The notes beneath the pieces are model-generated. The model was not told the origin of the DNA and ran no database searches. It was given only the letters and a program-made list of their open reading frames with translations. Below, in pieces: positions 8,557 through 16,315 of a stretch of 64,000 nt of DNA. This DNA is from Gammaproteobacteria bacterium (lineage in GTDB: Bacteria; Pseudomonadota; Gammaproteobacteria; GCA-001735895): assembly GCA_029862005.1 (NCBI GenBank), contig JAOTYD010000008.1, positions 68,472 to 132,471 on the forward strand, given 5' to 3'. Within the stretch, counting starts at the first letter, position 1; the number at the start of each line of letters is the position of its first letter. Both the position numbers and the translations under genes were made by a program.

Positions 8557-9150
8557 ATGGCTACTATGAAATTTTACTGTGATGCGGAACGTTGTATCGA
8601 ATGTAATGCCTGCGTAACCGCCTGTAAAAACGAGCATGATATCCCCTGGGGCGTTAACCGCCGACGCGTGGTTACGATCAAGGATGGCGAGCAGGGTGAA
8701 CGCTCACTTTCGGTCGCATGTATGCACTGCTCCGATGCGCCTTGCGCTGCAGTCTGCCCGGTGGACTGCTTTTACACCACCGGTGACGGCATCGTTTTGC
8801 ACGACAAGGACATCTGTATCGGCTGCGGTTACTGCTTTTACGCCTGTCCGTTCGGGGCGCCACAATTCCCCGAATCGTCAGCCTTCTCGTCGCGTGGCAA
8901 GATGGATAAGTGTACTTTCTGCGCCGGTGGTCCGGAAGATGACCACAGCTCCGAAGAGTACAAAAAGTATGGACGCAACCGGCTTTCAGAGGGTAAGTTG
9001 CCGTTGTGCGCAGAGATGTGCTCCACCAAGGCCTTGCTGGCTGGCGATGCAGACGTACTCTCGGATATCTATCGCAAGCGCATCATCAATCGCGGCGCCA
9101 GCGCCTTTGACTGGGGTGTTAACTTTAACAACACCAAGATCCAGGGTTAA
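8557..9150 (+). CDS. fdh3B: Formate dehydrogenase iron-sulfur subunit (Fdh3B type)
   Basis: 197-residue electron-transfer subunit with four [4Fe-4S] motifs: CIECNACVTACK, CMHCSDAPCAAVCP, CIGCGYCFYACP and a CTFC plus downstream CAEMC set. It has no signal peptide, so it is expected to travel through Tat bound to the catalytic subunit. It would pass electrons from that subunit to the membrane cytochrome b. It starts 13 bases after the catalytic gene behind a GGGGG-type ribosome site. Confidence 0.93.
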   Translation: MATMKFYCDAERCIECNACVTACKNEHDIPWGVNRRRVVTIKDGEQGERSLSVACMHCSDAPCAAVCPVDCFYTTGDGIVLHDKDICIGCGYCFYACPFGAPQFPESSAFSSRGKMDKCTFCAGGPEDDHSSEEYKKYGRNRLSEGKLPLCAEMCSTKALLAGDADVLSDIYRKRIINRGASAFDWGVNFNNTKIQG

Positions 9151-9174
9151 TAATACGCAGGCATAGAAATGAGA

Positions 9175-9194
9175 TCGATACAGGGACGTATCGA
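9175..9194 (+). repeat. Stem-loop before the first cytochrome b gene
   Basis: TCGATAC / GTATCGA, seven pairs with a six-base loop, in the 71-base gap between the Fe-S and gamma subunit genes. It may affect mRNA processing or translation; no terminator T-run follows. Confidence 0.45.
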
Positions 9195-9221
9195 GGTTCG
9201 CCCGATGGATTTGGCAGCACA

Positions 9222-10292
9222 ATGAAAACTGGGAAAAGGGTGAGAGTCGTGAGAATCCATACGTTGATAATGATGGTTTGCCTGGTGTTGTCCGTGTTCC
9301 AGGTGCAGGCTGCCGATCCTTCTGTCGATCCTCCTCCCCCACCTGAGAGTTTGCTATCCATTAATCCCGGTTCAGAGCTATGGCGCGAGGTGCGACAGCG
9401 TGATGGCGTTGTCGAGGGTATCAGCCAGGTCAAATCACCGGGTGCCAACGTGCTGGTCAACGTGTCGGGCCAATCCTGGCGCGAGTACCGGATGCAGGAA
9501 CTGGTGCCGATAGCGGGTGCAGCGATTTTGATCGTGCTGGTCATAATCGCGATCTTCCGTTTGTTGCGCGGTCGCATCATGCTCGAGAACGGGCGTTCGG
9601 GCGTCAAGATTTTACGTTTTACGACGAGTCAGCGAGCCGCGCACTGGACTACGGCGATTCTTTTCGTGACGCTCGGCCTAACCGGGTTGATCCTGTTGCT
9701 GGGTCGCAAATTTCTAATCCCTCTGTTCGGTGCCGAGGGTTTCAGCAATATCGCCGTGGCGGCCAAATTCCTGCATGATTACCTTGGACCCGTCTTCATG
9801 TTGGCGCTGACCTGGCTGTTCGTGTTGTTTGTACGCGACAATATTCCATCTCCCAAACTCGACCTGCAGTGGTTGCTGAAAGGCGGTGGATTGTTCGGCA
9901 AACACGCCAGTGCCGGTCGCTATAATGCCGGCGAAAAACTCTGGTTCTGGCTGGCGACGATTGTTGGACTTGCGGTGATTATCAGTGGCATGGTGCTCGA
10001 CTTTCCGATTTTTGGCCAGGCGCGTGCCACGATGGAGTTTTATCACTGGGTGCATAGCGTATCCGCGATAATTCTGATCGTGGTTTCGTTTGGTCATATC
10101 TATATGGGCACCGCGGCACTGGAAGCGACTTTTGAAGTCATGAAGACCGGCTACTGTGACGCTAACTGGGCCAAGGAACATCACGACCTGTGGTATGAAA
10201 AAGTCAAGGATTCAAATGAATCCGCGCCGCAGAGTCAGGCGCAAGCCAACACCGATACCGGGCAACGCGAATCTGCGGACTCCGCTTACTAG
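9222..10292 (+). CDS. Formate dehydrogenase cytochrome b (gamma) subunit, copy 1
   Basis: 356 residues. N-terminal signal segment, then a short periplasmic domain (INPGSELWREVRQRDG), then about five membrane helices. Conserved His residues occur in the helices (AAHWTT; HDYLGP; YHWVHS; FGHIYMG), as expected for diheme FDH cytochrome b. It would carry electrons to quinone. The start is uncertain: the ATG at 9222 has a poor ribosome site, and in-frame GTGs at 9240 and 9249 are alternatives. A second copy follows at 10405. Confidence 0.9.
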   Translation: MKTGKRVRVVRIHTLIMMVCLVLSVFQVQAADPSVDPPPPPESLLSINPGSELWREVRQRDGVVEGISQVKSPGANVLVNVSGQSWREYRMQELVPIAGAAILIVLVIIAIFRLLRGRIMLENGRSGVKILRFTTSQRAAHWTTAILFVTLGLTGLILLLGRKFLIPLFGAEGFSNIAVAAKFLHDYLGPVFMLALTWLFVLFVRDNIPSPKLDLQWLLKGGGLFGKHASAGRYNAGEKLWFWLATIVGLAVIISGMVLDFPIFGQARATMEFYHWVHSVSAIILIVVSFGHIYMGTAALEATFEVMKTGYCDANWAKEHHDLWYEKVKDSNESAPQSQAQANTDTGQRESADSAY

Positions 10293-10309
10293 CTCAAGGC
10301 CGTCGCGGT

Positions 10310-10335
10310 CAGTAGTTGTCCTAGGTCAACTACTG
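10310..10335 (+). repeat. Stem-loop between the two cytochrome b genes
   Basis: CAGTAGTTG / CAACTACTG, nine perfect pairs around an eight-base loop, 17 bases after the first gamma stop. An AT-rich stretch (10339-10375) follows but has no T-run. It could be a partial terminator, a processing site, or a barrier protecting the upstream mRNA. Confidence 0.5.
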
Positions 10336-10404
10336 CGTTGGTTAATATTGCATAAATTATGACCTGTTTTATTCTGCCGGGAGTCAAAACCGGTAGGATA
10401 AAGC

Positions 10405-11568
10405 TTGGTTAATTCCCGCTACATATACTCACCCGTTTCACCTACGCAACTGACAGCTATTATCCTGTTTGTGGTTGGCCTGTTTTTGACGCAAGTCTCC
10501 GTTGCAGCTGTACCGCAAAAACATGAAAATTTCCCGCAAGGAGTGCCAACAATAAACCCGGGTAGTGAACTGTGGCGCGAAATACGCCGGCGCGACGGCA
10601 GCGGCGAATTCAACGAAGTGAACCAGGGACTGCTGGTCAACGAACTGTTACGCGAAATGCGCAACAGCCAGCAGATACAGCAGGGAATCAGCCAGGTCGG
10701 ACAGGTCGATAGCGGCGTGCTGATCAATGCCCAGGGCAAACGCTGGGCACTGTTTCGCATGACCACGCTGGCGGATTACAGTGCCATCGCGATTGCGGCC
10801 ATCTTCGTCATCATCGTTCTGTTTTTCGTTATCCGTGGCAAGGTGTCTATCGAGGGCGGCCTGTCTGGTAACGTGGTCAAACGTTTTAGCGACTACGAGC
10901 GCGTCGTGCACTGGACACTGGCGATCGTATTCCTGTTTCTCGCCATTACCGGGTTGATACTGTTGCTGGGCCGCCCGCTGCTGATTCCGCTGTTTGGCAA
11001 GGATTTCTTTGCACTATTGGCCTCGGCTAGCAAGGAGGGGCACAACCTGTTTGGCCCACTGTTCCTGGTATCGCTGATCATGATGCTGATCAGTTTCGGG
11101 CGACGCAATATTTACGAAAAGGGCGATCTGACCTGGCTGCTCAAGGGCGGTGGCCTGATCGGTAAGGGTCACGTTTCGGGCGGATTTTTCAACATGGGCG
11201 AAAAAACCTGGTACTGGATGGTGATTTTGATAGGCCTCGTGATTTCGATCAGCGGTCTGATCCTGGTATCGCCCAATTTCGGGCAGGGCCGACTGATCAT
11301 GGAGTTCACCCATATCCTGCATGTGGTCAGTGCGATGATATTAATCGTGGTCTCGATCGGCCATATGTATCTCGGCTCGATCGGCAGCGAAGGCGCGCTC
11401 GAGGGTATGAAATCCGGCTATGTGGATATCAACTGGGCAGCAGCACATCACGATCGCTGGGGAAAGCTTTGCCGCGAACAGGATTTAATCGTCTCGGCCG
11501 AGGAGTACGCGCGGCTGCAGGGACAAACCGGGAGTATATCTCAACCCGTGACGGAGCAGGGCAAATGA
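10405..11568 (+). CDS. Formate dehydrogenase cytochrome b (gamma) subunit, copy 2
   Basis: 387 residues, a paralogue of the preceding gene. It shares the NPGSELWRE periplasmic motif, the VVHWTLAI first heme helix, the LLLGRPLLIPLFG block, the ILHVVS helix and the GHMYLG end. The periplasmic domain has about 20 extra residues rich in Asn, Gln and Arg. The start is TTG at 10405 with AGGA about seven bases upstream, an unusual start for the operon. The two b subunits may have different partners or quinones; that is inference. The stop overlaps the next ATG. Confidence 0.87.
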   Translation: MVNSRYIYSPVSPTQLTAIILFVVGLFLTQVSVAAVPQKHENFPQGVPTINPGSELWREIRRRDGSGEFNEVNQGLLVNELLREMRNSQQIQQGISQVGQVDSGVLINAQGKRWALFRMTTLADYSAIAIAAIFVIIVLFFVIRGKVSIEGGLSGNVVKRFSDYERVVHWTLAIVFLFLAITGLILLLGRPLLIPLFGKDFFALLASASKEGHNLFGPLFLVSLIMMLISFGRRNIYEKGDLTWLLKGGGLIGKGHVSGGFFNMGEKTWYWMVILIGLVISISGLILVSPNFGQGRLIMEFTHILHVVSAMILIVVSIGHMYLGSIGSEGALEGMKSGYVDINWAAAHHDRWGKLCREQDLIVSAEEYARLQGQTGSISQPVTEQGK

Positions 11569-12206
11569 TCGAATACCTCGTTGACGGACCGCTCTGGTAT
11601 CTTTCCCTCGCGGTGTTTTGCACAGGCGTTGTCTGGAAGCTGGGCAGCATTATTTTTACAAGCCGTAAAACCGACCTTTCCGTGGCGCGCGACTCGGCGA
11701 CGTCAGGCGCGGTCAGAACCGTGTTTAGCCGTTTCCTGCCGCACAGGGAAATTGCGGCCAGCATAAAAATGCAGGTCATCGCGGGATACATGTTTCACCT
11801 GGGCTTGTTCGCGTTATTGTTTTTCGCCGCGCCGCACGTCTTGTTTCTCGAGGAACATATTCTCGGTTTTGGCTGGACAGCGATGCCGCACTGGGCCTTT
11901 ATCGTCTCCGCCCAGTTCGCCTTTCTCGGCCTGATCATGTTGTGGTTACGTCGGTTGGTGAACCCGGTCAGCCGGCTGATATCGACACTCGACGATCACG
12001 TCGCCGCAATCCTGACCTTCATCGTCATGCTGACCGGCTGTTTCGCGCTGCTCGAGGGCTCGCCTGCGCTGCGATTGCTACACCGTTTCACGGTCGAGCT
12101 TTGGCTGATTTATTTTCCGTTCAGCGCGTTAATGCACACCTTTACCTTCGTGCCAAGCCGCGCTTTTACCGGCGCCTGGTTCGGACGGCGCGGCATCGAT
12201 GCCTAG
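11565..12206 (+). CDS. NarI/DsrM-like membrane subunit
   Basis: 213 residues with about five membrane helices. The start is placed at the ATG overlapping the previous stop (ATGA); an upstream in-frame start would run back into the previous gene. Histidines are spread through the helices (MFHLGLF, MPHWAF, HRFTVEL, LMHTF), the pattern of nitrate reductase gamma and DsrM/HdrE-type heme b proteins. Its partner is almost certainly the Fe-S protein that follows 12 bases later. Confidence 0.75.
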   Translation: MIEYLVDGPLWYLSLAVFCTGVVWKLGSIIFTSRKTDLSVARDSATSGAVRTVFSRFLPHREIAASIKMQVIAGYMFHLGLFALLFFAAPHVLFLEEHILGFGWTAMPHWAFIVSAQFAFLGLIMLWLRRLVNPVSRLISTLDDHVAAILTFIVMLTGCFALLEGSPALRLLHRFTVELWLIYFPFSALMHTFTFVPSRAFTGAWFGRRGIDA

Positions 12207-12218
12207 GGGATTAATCGA

Positions 12219-13487
12219 ATGAGCGAACGACTCGAACGTGGTCTCGAAACCCTGCGCAACGAAATTGACGGCAAGGTCAAATCCTTCTTTTCGAGCTGCG
12301 TACGCTGCGGCATTTGCGCCGAAGCCTGCCTGTTTTATACCGAGACCAACGATCCGCGCTATACCCCGATCTACAAAACTGAGCCCCTGCGCAAACTGTG
12401 GCAAAAGGAATACAGTTTCTGGGGCAAGCTCAGCAGCGCACTTGGTATCGGCAAACCCATGACCGAGGCGGATCTCGCCGACTGGGAGGAACTGGTCTAT
12501 GACGGTTGCTCGATGTGCGGTCGCTGCAGCATGGTGTGCCCGGTCGGTGTCGATATTTCGATGGTCATCTTCAAGGTCAAGCATGGCCTCGCCAAGGCCG
12601 GCTTTTCACCCGAGGGCCTGGTCGGCGCGACACAGCGCGCGGTCGATATCGGCAGCCCAATGGGTATTACCATGAAAGCAGTCGCGGCGACAATCAAACA
12701 CGTCGAGGCGAATACCGGCCTCAAGGTACCGTTGGACGTCGAAGGCGCCGATTATCTTGCATTGCTTTCGTCCAACGAAATCGCGCTCTATCCCGAGTAT
12801 CTCGAGTCGATTACCAAGATCTTCGATCACGCCGGCGTCAGCTGGACCCTGTCGTCCGAGGCCTACGAGGCCACCAATTCAGGATTGCAGATTGGTAACA
12901 AGACGATCGCCGGGCAATTGGTACAGCGCGTCGTCGACGGCGCCGAGAAACTCAAGGTCAAAAACGTCATCAGCCCGGAGTGCGGCCACGCCTATACCGC
13001 GTTGCGCTGGGAGGGGCCGAATTTCATCGGCAAGGCCTATCCGTTTCGCGTCGTGCATATACTCGAATTGCTCGACGAGTTGCGCGCCGAGGGCCGGCTC
13101 GAGACTACTGGCATGGAACACGAACGTCTGACCTTCCACGACCCCTGTTCGATCGTGCGCCGTGGCGGCATCCAGGCACAACCGCGCAACCTGCTGCAAC
13201 CACTGGCCGAGAACTTCGTCGAAATGACCGACCATGGTTCGATGAACTGGTGCTGCGGCGGCGGTGGCGGCGTCAGCAGTAACGAGCGCGCCGAGGAGTT
13301 GAAACTCACTGCTTTCAACAAGAAGAAATCGCAGATCGATGCGCTCAAGGTCGACGCGGTCGTGACCGCTTGCTCCAATTGTCGCATGGTCATGGAGGAA
13401 GGCGTAGAACACAACGAAATGGAAGTCGAGCTGCTGGGGCTGACCGAAATCATTGCCGAGCACCTGGTTGACAAACACGCCCACTAA
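12219..13487 (+). CDS. HdrD/DsrK/GlpC-like iron-sulfur protein
   Basis: 422-residue cytoplasmic protein. Two [4Fe-4S] motifs lie near the N-terminus (Cys27, 30, 33, 37 and Cys97, 100, 103, 107). One CCG domain follows: Cys310, Cys345-Cys346 in CCGGGGG, and Cys385/Cys388, the ligand set of heterodisulfide-reductase-type clusters. With the preceding NarI-like protein it resembles a DsrMK or HdrED pair. The electron partner is unknown: a thiol/disulfide compound or quinone is possible. It is the last gene of the operon. Confidence 0.85.
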   Translation: MSERLERGLETLRNEIDGKVKSFFSSCVRCGICAEACLFYTETNDPRYTPIYKTEPLRKLWQKEYSFWGKLSSALGIGKPMTEADLADWEELVYDGCSMCGRCSMVCPVGVDISMVIFKVKHGLAKAGFSPEGLVGATQRAVDIGSPMGITMKAVAATIKHVEANTGLKVPLDVEGADYLALLSSNEIALYPEYLESITKIFDHAGVSWTLSSEAYEATNSGLQIGNKTIAGQLVQRVVDGAEKLKVKNVISPECGHAYTALRWEGPNFIGKAYPFRVVHILELLDELRAEGRLETTGMEHERLTFHDPCSIVRRGGIQAQPRNLLQPLAENFVEMTDHGSMNWCCGGGGGVSSNERAEELKLTAFNKKKSQIDALKVDAVVTACSNCRMVMEEGVEHNEMEVELLGLTEIIAEHLVDKHAH

Positions 13488-13535
13488 AAAATTAACCAGT
13501 TCCGCCGCTATCTTCCGGCAATTGGAAAGATTTCT

Positions 13536-13606
13536 CGAAGGTGGGCGGAAAACATTTTTGACGGGCAAAAATGTATTCCACCCACTGTGACTAGCGAAGT
13601 TGCGTT
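13536..13606. repeat. Hairpin repeat, copy B, downstream of the FDH operon
   Basis: Second copy of the element at 1888-1958. The arms at about 13541-13560 and 13566-13585 form about 20 pairs with two mismatches around an ACGGG loop. It starts about 50 bases after the last FDH gene and lies in the same orientation as copy A. Confidence 0.72.
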
Positions 13607-13672
13607 TAGAGAATTGGGGTGACCTGTCATTTCAGTTAATGTGAGAATCTGAACGGCGTGTTAATTACGCTG

Positions 13673-13681
13673 TGGTATGAT
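13673..13681 (+). promoter_or_regulatory. Extended -10 promoter candidate for the DUF3144 gene
   Basis: TGGTATGAT, an extended -10 lying 33 bases before the ATG. The surrounding GCTGTGGTATGA is nearly identical to the element before the FDH operon. Confidence 0.4.
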
Positions 13682-13713
13682 CGTCGGCATCTTGAATTTG
13701 ACGAGACGATGCC

Positions 13714-14028
13714 ATGGCTGACGAAACCATAACCGATGAAGAACTCGATGAAACCTACCGTCGTATGGTGGATTCATTTATCGATCGTGCCAACGAGCTT
13801 GCCGAAACCAATAGCCCGGAAAACGTCGGTATGGCACTGCTGTACGCGGCGTCTCGTTACAATGCTCATGTAGTCTCACATCATGCCCCGGTGCTCGAAG
13901 ACTACGAGCGTGATATTCCCGGGGCACGCGAGTTTTTCCATGCCCAGTACCAGCAGATGCTCGATGAGAATCTCGAAGACTATAAGCTAACCTACACCAA
14001 GTACTCGAATTTCATCCGCAAGCAGTAA
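13714..14028 (+). CDS. DUF3144 family protein
   Basis: 104-residue acidic cytoplasmic protein, predicted all-helical. It has the family block ENVGMALLYAASRYNAHVVS and the C-terminal FHAQYQQMLDENLEDYK. The function of the family is not known to me. It is a single gene with its own promoter candidate, and its 3' end overlaps the converging aminopeptidase gene by 17 bases. Confidence 0.82.
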   Translation: MADETITDEELDETYRRMVDSFIDRANELAETNSPENVGMALLYAASRYNAHVVSHHAPVLEDYERDIPGAREFFHAQYQQMLDENLEDYKLTYTKYSNFIRKQ

Positions 14029-15112
14029 CCTTCGCCAACCTTATCCCGGGACAAACCTGGTCCGAGAAATCGCCTCGCTGTTTCCAGGCTCCAAGGCAGC
14101 CATCACGGGCTGACTTGTCGAGTGCACCGAGCTTGTCCACGTAACAGAAGAACGCCGCAAAATCGAAGTCGTGTGCCTCGATCATGTTGATAAATGCCGG
14201 GACCTCGGAATTATAAGCGGCTACTGATCCGATCTTGGCATTGTTCAGGTCATCGGCAAACCAGCCTGTGAATCCCTTGTTGATTTCATACCTGCCGGCA
14301 ATGCTGCCATGTGCATCTCGTGCATTGGCAAATACCTGCGCTTTGCGCTGGCGTTTTTCTGTATCGCTGAGGTCACTGGAATAGATATCTGTCAGCTCTT
14401 TACGGACGTCTTCGATGAGTTCAAATACCTCGCCGCGATAGCTTAGCCAGCGCGATATCTTGCCGAGGTCCTCGAACCGGTTCTGTGATTTTAACCAGAG
14501 TTCGGTGCCAACCTGTTGTATGGCGGTTGCAAGCGATTCGTTGAAAGTTGTGTCGTCATCGATATATATCTGCTGATGTGTGAGTTCGTGGAACAGTAAT
14601 CCCGCGAGGCGGTAGTCGGGCCAGTTAATAAAACTGCTCAGCACCGGGTCATCGAACCAGCCCAGTGTCGAATAGGCCGAGACTCGGCCAATATGCACTT
14701 CCAGGCCTTCTGACATCAAGTCCTCGGCGTAGGTTAACAGGCGGTCCTCATCGTAGTAACCGCGGTAGCTGGCGCAACCGATGATCGGGTAACACCATTC
14801 GTAAAGCCGTGTCGAGAATTCCGGTGCGGCGAACAGGTTCTGGATCACGTAGGGCCTATCCAGCTCGACGTAACTGTCGTAACTGCCGTTTGAGGGTAGC
14901 TCGAGGCGTTCGATCGAAAAGCGCCTTATCTCCTGCACTAGCGCCAGACGCTCGCGCAAATCGGCTTCAAGCGAGTCATCTGCGAGCAACGTGTCGATGT
15001 CAACGCGTTGATTCATAACCGCCAGATGCCCCGTCGCACTATGCCAGTAATAGCCGAGGTCGGCGCAGCCGCTCAGTAATGACAGTAAAGCAATCGAAAT
15101 TATCCAGCGCAT
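14012..15112 (-). CDS. Predicted aminopeptidase lipoprotein (PF10023 type)
   Basis: 366 residues from the ATG at 15112, chosen over a GTG at 15127 because a GAGAGA ribosome site lies between them and a clean lipoprotein signal follows (LLSLLSGC, Cys16). The motif LFHELTHQQIY is an HExxH zinc site. A downstream Glu in FNESLATAIQQ would be the third ligand, as in the putative aminopeptidase family. It is probably anchored in the periplasm or outer membrane. The substrate is unknown. Confidence 0.82.
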   Translation of the reverse strand: MRWIISIALLSLLSGCADLGYYWHSATGHLAVMNQRVDIDTLLADDSLEADLRERLALVQEIRRFSIERLELPSNGSYDSYVELDRPYVIQNLFAAPEFSTRLYEWCYPIIGCASYRGYYDEDRLLTYAEDLMSEGLEVHIGRVSAYSTLGWFDDPVLSSFINWPDYRLAGLLFHELTHQQIYIDDDTTFNESLATAIQQVGTELWLKSQNRFEDLGKISRWLSYRGEVFELIEDVRKELTDIYSSDLSDTEKRQRKAQVFANARDAHGSIAGRYEINKGFTGWFADDLNNAKIGSVAAYNSEVPAFINMIEAHDFDFAAFFCYVDKLGALDKSARDGCLGAWKQRGDFSDQVCPGIRLAKVTACG

Positions 15113-15150
15113 ACAGTATTCTCTCACACAGTACTTAACAGGGAAAAATC

Positions 15151-16281
15151 ATGTTTGTTTCCAGCCAGTTCGACGGTGGCAATATCGAGTGCCTCGATGC
15201 TAGCGATCCCAGCAATATTCTGCTCGAGATACGTGCCGACAATCAGTCGGACTTTTACCAGTGGTTTTATTTTCGCGCGGCAAACGTCAAGGATCTCGAG
15301 TGCAGATACCTGATTACCAATGCGGCAGGCGCAGCCTACAAAAAGGGCTGGGAAGGGTACCAGGCCGTCGCCAGTTACGACCGCGAATTCTGGTTTCGCG
15401 TCGAAACCACTTACGATGGTGAAAACCTGGTCATTGAACATAACAGTAGCGAAGACCAGGTCTACTTTGCCTATTTTGCGCCCTACTCGATGGAGCGTCA
15501 TGCGGACCTGCTTGCATTTGCGCATTCCAGCGAGCGCTGCCAGGCGGAGACGCTGGGGGTAACACTAGATGGCCAGGCTATGGATTGTCTGCGTTTTGGG
15601 GAGCCCGGGGAGGGACGAAAAAGTATCTGGATGGTGGCACGCCAGCATCCGGGTGAAACCATGGCTGAATGGTGGATGGAAGGCCTGGTCAATCGCCTGG
15701 TCGACCACAGTGATCCCGTTGTCAACACGATTCTCGACAAGGCGGTAATTTACCTGGTGCCAAATATGAATCCCGACGGAAGTCGGCGCGGGCATTTGCG
15801 TACCAACGCGGTGGGATCGAATTTGAATCGCGAATGGGACAACCCCACCCCGGACAAGAGCCCCGAGGTACTGTGCGTGCTCGAGAAGATCAGGCAAACT
15901 GGGCTCGATTTTGGTCTCGACGTGCATGGTGATGAGGCGCTGCCGTACAACTTTATAGCGGGCACCGAGGGCATTCCCGGTTGGAACCATGAACGCCAGC
16001 AGCAACTCGAACTGTTCAAGATGACGCTCGCGAACATTAACCCGGATTTCCAGGTCGAACACGGCTATCCGCCGAATTCGGCCGGCAACGCTAACATGAC
16101 CTATTGCTCGAACTCGCTCGCGGAGCGCTTTGGTGCGCTGGTCATGACGCTGGAAATGCCGTTCAAGGATGCCACCGGAACCCCGGATCGTATCCAGGGA
16201 TGGAGCCCGGAACGTTGTGGCCGTCTCGCGCATTCCTGCCTCGATGCCCTGCACCTGTGCTGGGACCAGGTGGTGAAATAA
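15151..16281 (+). CDS. M14-family zinc carboxypeptidase, cytosolic type
   Basis: 376 residues with no signal peptide. An N-terminal beta domain (about 1-120) precedes a metallocarboxypeptidase domain. The HxxE zinc motif is RQHPGET; NPDG and NLNREW form the substrate pocket; the third ligand is in LDVHGDEA; a catalytic Glu lies in MTLEMPF. It resembles bacterial relatives of cytosolic carboxypeptidases (CCP). It diverges from the aminopeptidase gene with a 38-base gap, so the two may share a control region. Confidence 0.88.
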   Translation: MFVSSQFDGGNIECLDASDPSNILLEIRADNQSDFYQWFYFRAANVKDLECRYLITNAAGAAYKKGWEGYQAVASYDREFWFRVETTYDGENLVIEHNSSEDQVYFAYFAPYSMERHADLLAFAHSSERCQAETLGVTLDGQAMDCLRFGEPGEGRKSIWMVARQHPGETMAEWWMEGLVNRLVDHSDPVVNTILDKAVIYLVPNMNPDGSRRGHLRTNAVGSNLNREWDNPTPDKSPEVLCVLEKIRQTGLDFGLDVHGDEALPYNFIAGTEGIPGWNHERQQQLELFKMTLANINPDFQVEHGYPPNSAGNANMTYCSNSLAERFGALVMTLEMPFKDATGTPDRIQGWSPERCGRLAHSCLDALHLCWDQVVK

Positions 16282-16315
16282 TGTTCAATCCGAAATCGCA
16301 CGGGGGATAAGAAGC

